Source of the DNA: Owenia fusiformis
Lineage: Eukaryota; Annelida; Polychaeta; Sabellida; Oweniidae
NCBI GenBank assembly: GCA_903813345.2
Contig: CAIIXF020000005.1
Coordinates: 3,106,356-3,170,355, forward strand
DNA: 64,000 nt
Direction of reading: 5' to 3'
The notes beneath the pieces are model-generated. The model ran no database searches, was not told the origin of the DNA, and saw nothing but the letters and a program-made list of their open reading frames with translations. Positions 54,601 through 64,000 of the stretch are shown one piece after another. Each line of letters opens with the position of its first letter. Within the stretch, counting starts at the first letter, position 1. Made by a program: the position numbers and the translations under genes.

Positions 54601-57600
54601 GGCTCCACGTATGTCATACATCGACTCCACATATGTCCTAGTTTCATGTGCACTTTTGTACTCTTTTACTATCATTTATAAACAACATTACTTTATATTA
54701 AGCCAAACTATTTTTATTCAAATTTTTATTATTATTATAGAACTAGTGTATCATCCTTTCATAATGTATTTTATTGTATTTAAATCGCATTATTAAACCC
54801 AATTATAATATACAAGTAATTATTGTGTACAGAAACATTGTAAAGTCTGGAAATCAGTCTATCAGTGTATAAAACTATACAGGGATATCTTTAATAATTG
54901 TCACCCATGGAAGATGTCACATTGTCAAATTTTACGAATTCAGAATAAAGTTGTAGAATAGAATATGGAATAGAATAACATGCAGGTAGTTCACACTACT
55001 TTGAAGTAGATTATTTTATTCAAATTTCAATGAAATATTGTGTTATGGGTGTGACATTGTAACATTTTATCATGGTATTTCATGTATGTACAAATGTAGA
55101 AAGAATCTAGATTTGCGATCTAGGTGCCGTGTAGCTAGAATAGGTATTTTAGATATTATTTAATGTATTATATTGACATCACACAGAACATGTTTTGGAA
55201 CGAGCAAATTCATTGTACTCAGTCAGATAGCAGACTCAGTCCCATCATTTCATTCTTGTATTGAAACATCGTCATTGGTTACTAGTATATCAAAATTTCT
55301 CCATAGGGATATGGAAACCATGGCAACCAGTGTCTCATTTGGGATGTATGCTGATTTAAGTATGTCATAAAAACTGATATTGGGGTTCATTCAAATGAGT
55401 ATTAAAAAGCCTGTACATACACTAACTTTTATTAATACTCTTGGGTTGAAATGTCTTAATATTTACCACCAAATTCAATGTTATGATTACATTCTCAAAC
55501 AAGTTATGGTTGAGATTGTTTATTTGATCTAAACATGAATTGTATAAGAAATATATAAACCAATTTGTGCTGTTTTAATACAAGATTATGTCATTCATAT
55601 TTATAACTCACCTTATATTACCTCTATAATTGTGTACTTAATTTGCATTTACACTGTATTAAAAATATTTACCGCTCATGTCATAATCTGACATGGCGGT
55701 GTCAGTGACATCACAACATAAACTGTACATTATCACATTGTATTTTAGTCATTTATGATTTTTATCATTCATGGGCTAACAATGAACGACTAATCAGGAA
55801 CTTAATACCTGGACTTGGGCAGACTATTATGTAAACTCAAGTTTGATTATGTCCCAACAGATGACGGAAAAATCTTGCTAAATCTTTGTTTTCAACATCT
55901 TACCAGATATGGTTGGATCTTAAAATGAATGGATATTTAATATGATGCAGTCCAGCACATGGCTCCTAGAATCCTTAATTTACATGGATTGGCATAGGTT
56001 ATTTACTGCTGTTTTCTGGAGCTGTGTACTAGACTGGAGTTCAAATTTCATTAAAAAAATATGTAAACTTGTTGGTCAATCGAAATTAAACAGTATTTGA
56101 TTAATGATTCTAGCTTTGGCTATGTCATGATATTATAGCATAGATAAGCCTCCTTTGTAATCCCCAACATTTTCATTCAAAATGGGCTTGTGTGGAGTCT
56201 TTAGTTCCCCATAATCTTGTATCCCACCATACAGCCAATTCTCATCCATGTGGAATCCGTGCTACATGGATTCACATTGTGTCTAGATGGATTCTATGTG
56301 GATTAGATTTGGGCTGTAGGGTTTCGGAAGACAGATGATTGAGCAAACTGACATAAAACTGGGTTTGAGTGAAAATTTGAGGAATTCAAAAAGGTTGGTT
56401 AAAGTTTGAGATTCAAGCAAAAATCTACCTCATCCATCCCATATTTGTGTACCTTGTTGTAACCATAGAGATCATATTGTAAAAATATCACATATGCATA
56501 GATTGAGTAACTTCCATTGGACATAATATACTATTATATAGTGTGGAGAAATTATCACATAATATACTCCATGACATGTAACATAAAATAATGTGTTTTG
56601 TTTATTTATTTTATAAACCAAACCAAAAAGGACAAGATTTTATTAACCCCTATATCATCCTAGTATATCTGTTTATTGCAAGAATGTGAGCGTGATTTAA
56701 TGACAATTGTGAATATGGGCCCAAAATATTTGACCTGTGATGGGGTTGATCTTAAGCTCTATTCAGGAATCAACCTTACATGTGATCTATTATAATGGGA
56801 AATAAAAGTTAGGCCTATAGCTCCCACACATAATGAGCTTAGTTAATGGCAGATCTAGGAATCCCATCTTGAGTGTCCTTTAAATTACCCTTACTTGGCC
56901 TATGGACCCTATATGTAATTCTCAAGGAAAGGATTTTTGAAAAATGTTCTCACCCCTCTTGTCAACTTCCTTGAGCGATAGACTAACATAAAGTTTAGTG
57001 AGCTAACATACTTGTACCATTCTGGCACCCCTACCCAAATATATCAATTAAGGGCACACTTGGCACAAGTTTGGCATTGGCAGTAAAATCAAGTTTATTT
57101 TTACATCTATTGTACTCTCTTGTATATGGGTACTGGCATCAATACCCTAACAGGGGCATGTTGACCAAGATCCATTCAAATGAAAATAATCGAGTTCCAT
57201 TCCATTGACATCTTAATTAACCTTGATCTATAACTGGCATTGACTTCATAAGGTGCTGAGCAATGAACACTAAGAACATTCCGTTTATTTAATTTGACAT
57301 AACCAACTCAAACCGTCTCACAGGCATTATGTGTTATTTTGTGGTTGTTGGCAGATGTAATGCCTTTAATATGAATAAATCATCAATCCCACTACCCCAT
57401 TTACATTTTAGTCAATAGGACAAATCACAAGAGTTCAAGTATATTACATAATGTCAAATTAAACATTTTATTAATTAAAATGAAATTATATGAACAATAG
57501 ATATATTGGCTTGGTGGAGCACCATGGGGGTTACCTTCTTCTAGTATATCGTGAATTGGCTAGAGACTGAGTAACACCTGAACATGGGGGTATCCTGCAA

Positions 57601-58044
57601 AGTGAAATGTGCCCATATAAACTTTCCACTTGCAAAAAACTGACAATATCATGACAATATTTTGACAATTTGATTTATATCCATCTGACTTCATTTTATA
57701 AGTAGTTACATGCGAATGGAAGAAGCATTTCAACATAAAGAGACGTAGTACAATTCTAATACAGGTAGAGGATCATCTAATATAAAATTTCGTGACATAT
57801 GAAAGGCAGTCTTAACTTCTAGCTGGCGCGCCATTTTCAGAAAATTAAAAAAGTTTTGCTTGGTGTTTTTGTAAGTTTTACTACCTTAGTTAGCATCGTT
57901 ATTTAAAGTCATAACAGTTGAATTATCATGGATATATTATTTATATGAAATAGTAGTGTTTAAACTGAAATAGTTTCAAATGACATCACACATCGACTTC
58001 AAATTTCATGTGGGCGATAATAGACAGAGGGAAATTTTTATGTT

Positions 58045-58118
58045 AGCCTAGGTTTACATCTAGTTTGCACAAAGCTATCTCCTGAGAGATGGCTATGTGC
58101 AAATATAGTAAGCCTAGG
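58045..58118. repeat. hairpin of ~34-bp arms
   Basis: CCTAGGTTTACATCTAGTTT, continuing GCACAAAGCTATCTC, pairs with GAGAGATGGCTATGTGC and the AAATATAGTAAGCCTAGG that follows. The two arms almost touch, so this would extrude as a long hairpin. Confidence 0.75.
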
Positions 58119-58792
58119 TCTCTATTGATAATTGATCACGGACTATTGATTAAATGCCGATAGGTAATTACTCCAAGGACAGTCACTGTTCTAATATTTA
58201 TCAATTCTATCATTCTGTGACTTTAAAGATACATTCAAGGATTCTAAACCATCGGCGCCTATAAACCTGTACAGCTGAAGCACAGAAAGCTGTTACACCG
58301 TCTATTGGTGGCCCTTGAGTTGAAGAATAACAAGAATAAGTAATACACACCTCAATATGAATACATACATAATACATGTTAAAGAATAGAAGCTCATTAT
58401 TTCATGTTTGGCGATCAATACATGCCAGTTCATACAGGTTCCTGTGAGCTGTAGAGATGGGATGCTGTCCTACTTCTTGGGCCTAGCATTCTCTTATTAA
58501 GTTTCCAAGACCACCTTTAAGTCTTGGCAATAGATAAGGATGATCTACTTGTATTATTCAAAATGTTTGCCCTTGCCGAATATTGCTTCTCAGTGCATTA
58601 CATTCAGTAGTCTGGTATCATATACTTTTTGATGTTGAAGGCTGCGAAGCTTAGACCTTCTTCAAATTGTTACACTCTTTCCAATGTCTCAACAGACCTC
58701 TCTAAGCCTAGACTATATCCTATTTAGTCTGAATTATATTCAGACTATAAGGCACCTATGTTAAAGTTTGGTAATATGAAATATTTGTTTAC

Positions 58793-58823
58793 ATAGGAAG
58801 TGCTATTCAAAATGGCCGATTGG
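58793..58823 (+). promoter_or_regulatory. possible FANCI promoter motifs (ETS-like and YY1-like)
   Basis: AGGAAGTG is followed by CAAAATGGCCG, resembling an ETS site next to a YY1 site, a pairing common in CpG-poor housekeeping promoters. It sits about 400 bases upstream of the FANCI start codon. The AATGGCC word also occurs in the 8.4-9.0 kb repeats, so this may be chance. Confidence 0.2.
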
Positions 58824-59025
58824 TGAAATTTATTTGCAAATTTGTTCTTCAACTAGCTTTATTTCCACTTGACAATATGCTGTGTTACTTTTAATTGCAT
58901 TTAATTGTACCTTACTATTTAATTGAAATTTTGTAATGTTTATTTTATTGAAGAAAGGGTTCCTCTAATTGATAATTTTGTGCAAAAAATTTCACTGCAA
59001 TTTCCACAGGAAAGTAGTACATCAT

Positions 59026-59052
59026 AACAGACTGACTTCTAGTCAGTCTGTT
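59026..59052. repeat. perfect 12-bp hairpin near the FANCI start
   Basis: AACAGACTGACT and AGTCAGTCTGTT are exact inverses around TCT, about 140 bases before the FANCI ATG. A second one, AGTCTGAAT/ATTCAGACT around TAT, is at 58,726-58,746. Confidence 0.85.
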
Positions 59053-59154
59053 GGATACATACTATCTCTAAGCCCAGAATCTAGATTTTACAATATTTCT
59101 AAGATCTCAAATTTGAGGGGTTGAGCTGTATTTATTTTATGTTTTACTTTTTAG

Positions 59155-59275
59155 GGAATGCTTTAGCTTGTACAAGTGCCAACTGGGAATAATGGATGTT
59201 AAGCTTATCCAAAGTTGTGATGCTGGAAAACTGGAGGAACTGTTGAGTCTTGTCGAAAAAACTTCAGAGAAAGAG
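59155..59275 (+). CDS. FANCI: FANCI first coding exon
   Basis: ATG at 59,192 opens MDVKLIQSCDAGKLEELLSL and VEKTSEKE, the right length and pattern for the FANCI N-terminus. A good acceptor (pyrimidine run then TTTTTAG) at 59,140-59,154 suggests 37 bases of 5' UTR here and a noncoding exon upstream, unless transcription starts inside this stretch. Donor GTACTT, phase 0. Confidence 0.85.
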
Positions 59276-62200
59276 GTACTTTCAACATGTTAAATTAGCG
59301 CCATGATCTTGTGTTTAACATTTTAAGTTGTTTGTTGTTTTTATCACACTAATATGTACAGGCAGTTCAGTGTATAATTGAATTTCAGAGGAAGCTATGC
59401 CTAAATATATCTATGCTGTTTTACTTTCTACCATTTTGGAATCATAAATACATGTACTGCTGCTTGGTTGTTTCTATCATGAAATGTTCAGAATGACGAG
59501 TTTGAGTAATCTGATAAAATATGTTTGTTTGGTGGGATTTGTTGTTCCAAACTTGCTGTTTCCCTCGTTGCAAAATGTTGTAAATAATTGTAAATAAAAA
59601 TTTAATACCCTATTTGCAGATTGATGAGTTGATCAGGGGGGTGACCAGCAAGAAAAAGAACAGCATTGTTGGGCTCACAAGGGCCTTGTTGACAGGTACA
59701 TGTATATGAACATTGCCAAATTATTACATGTAGTTGCTATGGGCATAAAGAATAACCTCTTAACCTTTTGTACTAGCCATATATTATTAAGCAGCCAGGT
59801 TCATAGCCAGGTTTTACCAAGGGGACTCACTTTTCAAATAATTCCAGGGGTTTCATATTTGACAACTTTGACCCAAAATCACAAACTGCTCAGAATGGTG
59901 GAAATTGCATGATTTTGAAAGAATTTTTATCCAAGGGTCTTAGGGGTGTTCGCTAAAATCTGGAATGGGTTTGGTAGGGATATAGAGAAACAGTGTGACC
60001 ATTCATCCATTCATTCATGCATCCATCCACCTGTTGGTTCGTCTGCCCAGATGATAATTCGAATACTTTTTTGCTGATTTGGTTGACTGATTTTCTCGTT
60101 ATAAAATGCTCTTTGCTAAACATTTAGATTAAGAATCACACTTCAATTTCAGGATGTAGCCATAGTTCTGTGGTAGACTCGGACAAGTTGATGTCTGTCT
60201 ATCGAGCATGTATAAATCACGTGCAGTCAGGTGCCTGGTCTACAAAGATTGAATCTGAAATTGTTGGACTATTAATGTTGAAAGTAAGATAGAATCTATT
60301 TTCAACTAGTTAAAATGTTTGATGCTGTAATTATATTTTTGAAACCCTGTAATGATTTTACTGTAAGGAGGTGAAATAAACGTATGTATGAATAAAATTT
60401 TAAGAAGTGTGCTTAGAACAGTTGACGGCCATTTTGCTCTTCAGAGTGTGATATTTATCACTGTCTGTCTTGTTAGAATATTAATACATTTAATATATGT
60501 TTTTGTAGACAGATGAGTTAAGAGCTAGTTGTCTAGCAGAGCTTGTCACAAGTTACATTGATGCCATCAAGAGTGGACAGGATCTCAACACAAAGTATGT
60601 CAAATGAACTAAAAGATGAATAGTTTTTCGAGCCATAAATTACATGTTAGGAGTCTTGCCAAATATCAATGTCTCAATGTTTGTGGAAATTTCATTTGGT
60701 TAGTTGTAAAATACCCTTTTTAAAACTGCCTCCAAGGGATTCATAGAGGAATAACAGGTTTATATTCCATGACAAGTTTATATTTCTGTGACTTCTGTTA
60801 ATTAGTTTTCTCCCAACAAGATTAGGGGATGGAGTCCTTTTGTTCTTTAAACATAACAGCTTTTCAACCATCTAGGATTCAACCATATTACAATAAATAT
60901 TGAATACAATTTCATGATTTAATGTTTTCTAGCAATGAATCTTGTCTACTCTCTTGTTTTAGTAAATCTACAGTGTGTTTATGCAAAATGTTCATCTATA
61001 TTCTTTATTTATTAAGTATTTGTTCAACATGCCAAAAGCAAGAACTTGTGGAGGACTCTACACATTGAGCTAAAATAGACTGTTAAATCGCTCCCTTTTT
61101 CTGTAAACAGCTTTGAGGCATGTGTCTCCATGTTTTAGGTTCCTTGAGTTGCTGCCAAAGATCCTGTCATCATTGTCCTGCCAGGATTCAGTGCCTTATG
61201 GAGGAGGAGATATGACAGGGAAGGAATACAAGTCGCAAATGTTAAACAAACTCTGCTCTAGCAGGTAAAGTGGTCCTATATTACAAGCAGAGTTACAAAG
61301 AGTACTCGAGTGCCGGATCAATTTTAATCTGATACATGGAGTATTCATTATCACCATGATTATGGTTATTTAGCTGAATAGACCTTCCCAGTAAATCCTG
61401 CCACCTTTCTGTAGGTGAAAGAAGCTAGGATATATTGGCTAGATTGATGATGTCATTGGTTGTTGGTGGCAGTCTGTCCTAGCAAAAATAGGATCAACTT
61501 ATTGCTAATTTTGAAAAAGAACAACCTATGACATCTTCAATCTAGCCGAATATATCATAGGTTCTTTGATCTATCAAAAGGTGGCAGGATTTACTGGGAA
61601 GGTCTATTGGTTGTCCAAAATTAATGCCTAGTTAAATGTTTCATACGGAGAATGTCACTTCATGTTTCTTAAAATCTGAATCCTTTGAGAATCAAAATGA
61701 ACTCAGTTTTGTGCTCATATACAACCTTCCTCAGAGAACAATTAAGTTTTTTGAGGAAGTTGGAAGATTTTCAACAAAATGTCAAAACACTAATATGATA
61801 TTGACCTAGCCTATTTCAGAGGCTCATTATTATTTTACATTATTTATGATCTTAAATTCAGTAAAAGTTTGTACTCTATCATGAATTATTAAGGCAACCT
61901 CTTGATTTAGCATCTCAGATTCCATGTTTACAAAGGAGAGGCAATTAGTATAAAAATGAAGTGTTCTCCCAAGGATTTTTTCTCAAATGGGTGCAAAATT
62001 CTCATTTTCACAATTCAGTCCAAAATTGGTCAAAATTTGCCCATTTTACATGAATTTTCTCATTTGCAAATGAAATCTCAGGTGGGTGGAAGCCTGTTTT
62101 TAAAATCGCAGGTGATTGCTGCGCCAACTTGCTGTAGTCCTGGGGAGATCACTCCAAGGTTTCTTCTCTGACTCCTTGCAATCTATTAAAAGGATCATTA

Positions 62201-63643
62201 GGTTTATTTGCATAGTATACTACTCCTGTACTTAACAATATCCATTAGGGCATTAAAAGCTTTAATGATTATTTCCTTATTCTGTTACATTGTATATACA
62301 TCTGGACATGTTTATATGACATATACTCGTACTATTCAGTTATACACTTTTAAGTGATCCCCTTATATCATATTTTATGAGCAATAAGTTCGTATTATGA
62401 CAAGTTTGAGTCTACTTTGTGAATTATTTTTATTGTTCAACAGCTGGGTGGGTGTGCAGTGGGTGGCAATGTTTCACTTTTCTTATCTAGATAAACTGCT
62501 TGATACATTGATTTGAAATTTTGATGGGTGGTACTTAATATGAAAATCTAGAACTGAACAGCTTTTGGGCATGTTGGGTTAATTGATCTTTATGTCCATC
62601 ATTGTTCAAACTCCCACTGTGTAATCTATAATGAGGATATCCGTTGCATGATATGTTTTTCTGAAAATGGAATAATGGAGTCCATTTACAGTATTATTTT
62701 CCAATAAAAGAACCAAGAGATTGAAAACTTTTATCAGCAAGAGGCCATCTTACTGTAGTCGAAGTATAATCAGATATATATAGATAATGCAAGTATTAAT
62801 AGAACAAATATATTTGAATGTAATTATAACAGTTCTGTATTTATATTCCGATTGAATGAAAGAAATTGACACTACCTTGAATGTAAATACCTGTATTTAT
62901 TTTCAGATGGAATGCAAGAAGTGCCATACAACTCGCTGCAATGTTAAGAGATGTAGATATGACCAGTGATGAAACAAAGTTTGCTGTCGCTAAAATTATT
63001 AGAATCTTTGATGATATGGATCTTGTAGAATTACCTCCACTCATATACCAACTTCTATTATTATCAACCAAGGTATAATACTTCTATTTTAATTACAACT
63101 GCATAACTATTGTGTACACTTGCATAACATTATAATTATTTGCATAGAAACTTAAACTATTGTACACACTAATAGATTCCATTTTGAAACTTGAAAGCAT
63201 TAAAGCTTAAAACATATATGTTAATAGTCAGCTGTTCTCAGGACTCTGAAAAGTGTTCCACTTCAAACATTTCACGGTACAGTGACTATCAGAGGTGTTC
63301 CACTTTACAGGTTTCACTGTACCGTGAAATGTTTGAATTTGAACACTTCAGATTCCCAAGACCAACTGACTTAATGTTAAATGAACCTCTCGAAGTGGAA
63401 CACCTCCCAAGTGGAACACTTTTATGAGGTACCAAAGATGTTCAACTGAGACAGGTTTTACTGTACTAGAATTTACATACATTTGTTCTTTTTGTCCATA
63501 TTAAAGCAGATATGTGATAAGATATTTAGCAGTTTGAAATTGATGATTATACATTTCCAGGGCCACAAAAAGCAAGTGTTAAGTGGCATCTCCTCTTTCT
63601 TTACAAAGCAAGACAAGTTGAATGAACACAGCAGATCTTCATC
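59155..63643 (+). CDS. FANCI: FANCI, Fanconi anaemia complementation group I protein, N-terminal ~250 residues (continues past the window)
   Basis: Nuclear DNA-repair protein that pairs with FANCD2; the ID2 heterodimer is monoubiquitinated and clamps DNA during interstrand-crosslink repair. Seven exons join in frame (coding 59,192-59,275, 59,620-59,695, 60,153-60,283, 60,509-60,594, 61,139-61,264, 62,907-63,072, 63,561-63,643). Diagnostic stretches: EIVGLLMLK (human EIIGLLMLE), FLELLPKIL (LELLPIIL), MLNKLCSSRWNARSAIQLAA ([20 protein letters not shown]) and DLVELPPLIYQLLLLSTKG (NLQEIPPLVYQLLVLSSKG). These are helices of the N-terminal solenoid. Vertebrate FANCI is about 1,330 residues, so roughly a fifth is here; the ubiquitinated lysine is not. 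The start MDVKLIQ fits human MDQKILS. Feature start is the splice acceptor before the ATG. Confidence 0.95.
59620..59695 (+). CDS. FANCI: FANCI exon 2 (coding)
   Basis: Codes for IDELIRGVTSKKKNSIVGLT and RALLTG, similar in place to human LTNLLQ...GALLRAIFKG. Acceptor TATTTGCAG, donor GTACAT, phase 0 in and phase 1 out. Confidence 0.88.
60153..60283 (+). CDS. FANCI: FANCI exon 3 (coding)
   Basis: Codes for GCSHSSVVDSDKLMSVYRAC, then a SGAWSTKIESEIVGLLMLK stretch. EIVGLLMLK is a near-identical match to the vertebrate protein. Phase 1 in, phase 0 out. Confidence 0.93.
60509..60594 (+). CDS. FANCI: FANCI exon 4 (coding)
   Basis: Codes for TDELRASCLAELVTSYIDAI and KSGQDLNT, matching human [20 protein letters not shown] in pattern. 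Phase 0 in, phase 2 out at GTATGT. Confidence 0.9.
61139..61264 (+). CDS. FANCI: FANCI exon 5 (coding)
   Basis: Codes for FLELLPKILSSLSCQDSVPY, then GGGDMTGKEYKSQMLNKLCS. Vertebrate equivalents are LELLPIILTALA and [19 protein letters not shown]. Phase 2 at both ends. Confidence 0.94.
61265..62906. other. FANCI intron 5 (1.6 kb)
   Basis: Contains the 232-bp foldback at 61,377-61,608. The rest is AT-rich with no coding signature. Confidence 0.6.
61377..61608. mobile_element. foldback MITE with ~88-bp arms
   Basis: AATAGACCTTCCCAGTAAAT, then CCTGCCACCTTT, at 61,377 is matched in inverse at the right end (AAAGGTGGCAGGATTTACTG then GGAAGGTCTATT). The arms continue about 88 bases (to 61,464, and from 61,521) with scattered mismatches, leaving a ~56-base centre. 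No target duplication was identified. Confidence 0.75.
62907..63072 (+). CDS. FANCI: FANCI exon 6 (coding)
   Basis: Codes for WNARSAIQLAAMLRDVDMTS, then ETKFAVAKIIRIFDDMDLVE and LPPLIYQLLLLSTK. This is the best-conserved part of FANCI in the window. Phase 2 in, phase 0 out. Confidence 0.95.
63073..63560. other. FANCI intron 6 (488 bp)
   Basis: Mostly filled by repeat: a hairpin (63,251-63,348) and the right end of a CAGTAAAACCTG-family element (ACAGGTTTTACTGTA ending 63,465). Confidence 0.6.
63251..63348. repeat. hairpin with 35-bp arms inside a CAGTAAAACCTG-family copy
   Basis: The arms 63,251-63,285 and 63,314-63,348 are inverse complements with three mismatches (core CAAACATTTCACGGTACAG). 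The loop holds AGGTGTTCCACTTTACAGG. GTTCCACTT words recur through 63,420, as in the copies at 1,892 and 45,494. Confidence 0.75.
63561..63643 (+). CDS. FANCI: FANCI exon 7 (coding), last in window
   Basis: Codes for GHKKQVLSGISSFFTKQDKL and NEHSRSSS, matching human [20 protein letters not shown]. Leaves in phase 2 at GTAAGT. The next exon lies beyond position 64,000. Confidence 0.93.
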
Positions 63644-64000
63644 GTAAGTAATAGATTTATACATCATTTAAAGAGACAACAAAGACCAGTTTTGACTTAA
63701 TTTCAGGATAATCCTTTAGTTTTAAAGTTAATTGGCAAAAATGAAAACGTGGACTATCTGATGACATAGAATGTAACTCTCAACTATTCTTAGTCTTTAA
63801 CATGACTGTGAAGGCCCTTAGATATAAGTGCCTTCTTTTAAATATAGTCTAGATGTAGTTTCAATTTCTGTGACACATTGGGTGTCTAGCGTCATGATTT
63901 TATGTCAGATATAAGATATTAATATATTTTAAATTGATCATTATATGCCTCATCAGGTTTGTGATTAGAAAAGTTTTCTGGATTGTTTTTTGGTGTTGAC
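63644..64000. other. FANCI intron 7, truncated by the window edge
   Basis: AT-rich. No exon recognised before the end of the sequence. Confidence 0.6.

Larger units (their letters stand above)
52991..59154. other. laminin 3' UTR and LAMB1-FANCI intergenic region (6.2 kb)
   Basis: No further gene seen on either strand. Contents: candidate poly(A) signal (53,634), 23-bp tandem (54,249-54,320), 27-bp duplication (54,540-54,600), a foldback near 56,230-56,322 (TACAGCCaatTCTcATCC pairing with GGATtAGATTTGGGCTGTA), and hairpins at 58,045, 58,726 and 59,026. Confidence 0.6.
59276..61138. other. FANCI introns 1-4
   Basis: Introns 59,276-59,619, 59,696-60,152, 60,284-60,508 and 60,595-61,138. No coding sequence seen. 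The second contains a GGATATAGAGAAAC..CATCCATCC repeat copy at 59,964-60,060, related to 8,086 and 43,796. Confidence 0.6.

Noticed and set aside
54428-54796. 122-codon open frame after the laminin gene
   Set aside because: It runs through the 27-bp duplication and T-rich DNA and has no recognisable domain.

Overview
This window is animal nuclear DNA. It is AT-rich and intron-rich, with conventional GT-AG introns and long stretches of interspersed and tandem repeat. I identified every gene by chaining short conserved exons, because no single reading frame holds a full protein. Two genes are supported, both on the + strand. The first is a nearly complete laminin beta chain (LAMB1/LAMB2 type), about 5,288-52,990. 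The second is the 5' part of FANCI, from about 59,155 to beyond the right edge. The organism is probably a lophotrochozoan, most likely a mollusc. This is inference: the laminin knot is of the short, invertebrate kind, and the (CCGT)n-bearing repeat and MITE-rich introns look molluscan to me. I could not run a search to confirm it.

Layout. 1-5,287: no recognisable exon; upstream intron or flank of the laminin gene with two repeat elements. 5,288-26,688: nine exons for the LN domain, LE repeats 1-5 and the first half of the LF domain, with a 10.1 kb intron (7,537-17,649) holding most of the transposon-like repeats. 26,689-37,156: a 10.5 kb intron inside the LF domain. 37,157-43,333: exons for the rest of LF and LE6-13. 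43,334-52,990: the coiled-coil rod with the beta-knot, ending in a conserved C-terminal cysteine; a 5.2 kb intron here (45,896-51,119) holds two minisatellites and a possible 18-nt microexon. 52,991-59,154: 3' UTR and intergenic DNA. 59,155-63,643: seven exons for about the first 250 residues of FANCI.

The laminin exons join in frame throughout: every intron phase matches at both ends. They encode about 1,746 residues (1,752 with the microexon), lacking only the signal-peptide exon. The laminin beta chain is secreted and forms alpha-beta-gamma trimers of the basement membrane; FANCI is a nuclear DNA-crosslink-repair protein. Nothing suggests that the two act together. Their head-to-tail adjacency is a matter of synteny.

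The points most worth a second look are: a possible optional microexon in the laminin rod; a 52-bp minisatellite that includes the 3' end and splice donor of exon 4; a piggyBac-like non-autonomous element with TTAA target duplication; a TA-flanked MITE; several foldback elements (one with a Pol III B-box); and an inverted pair of related repeats in the LF intron.
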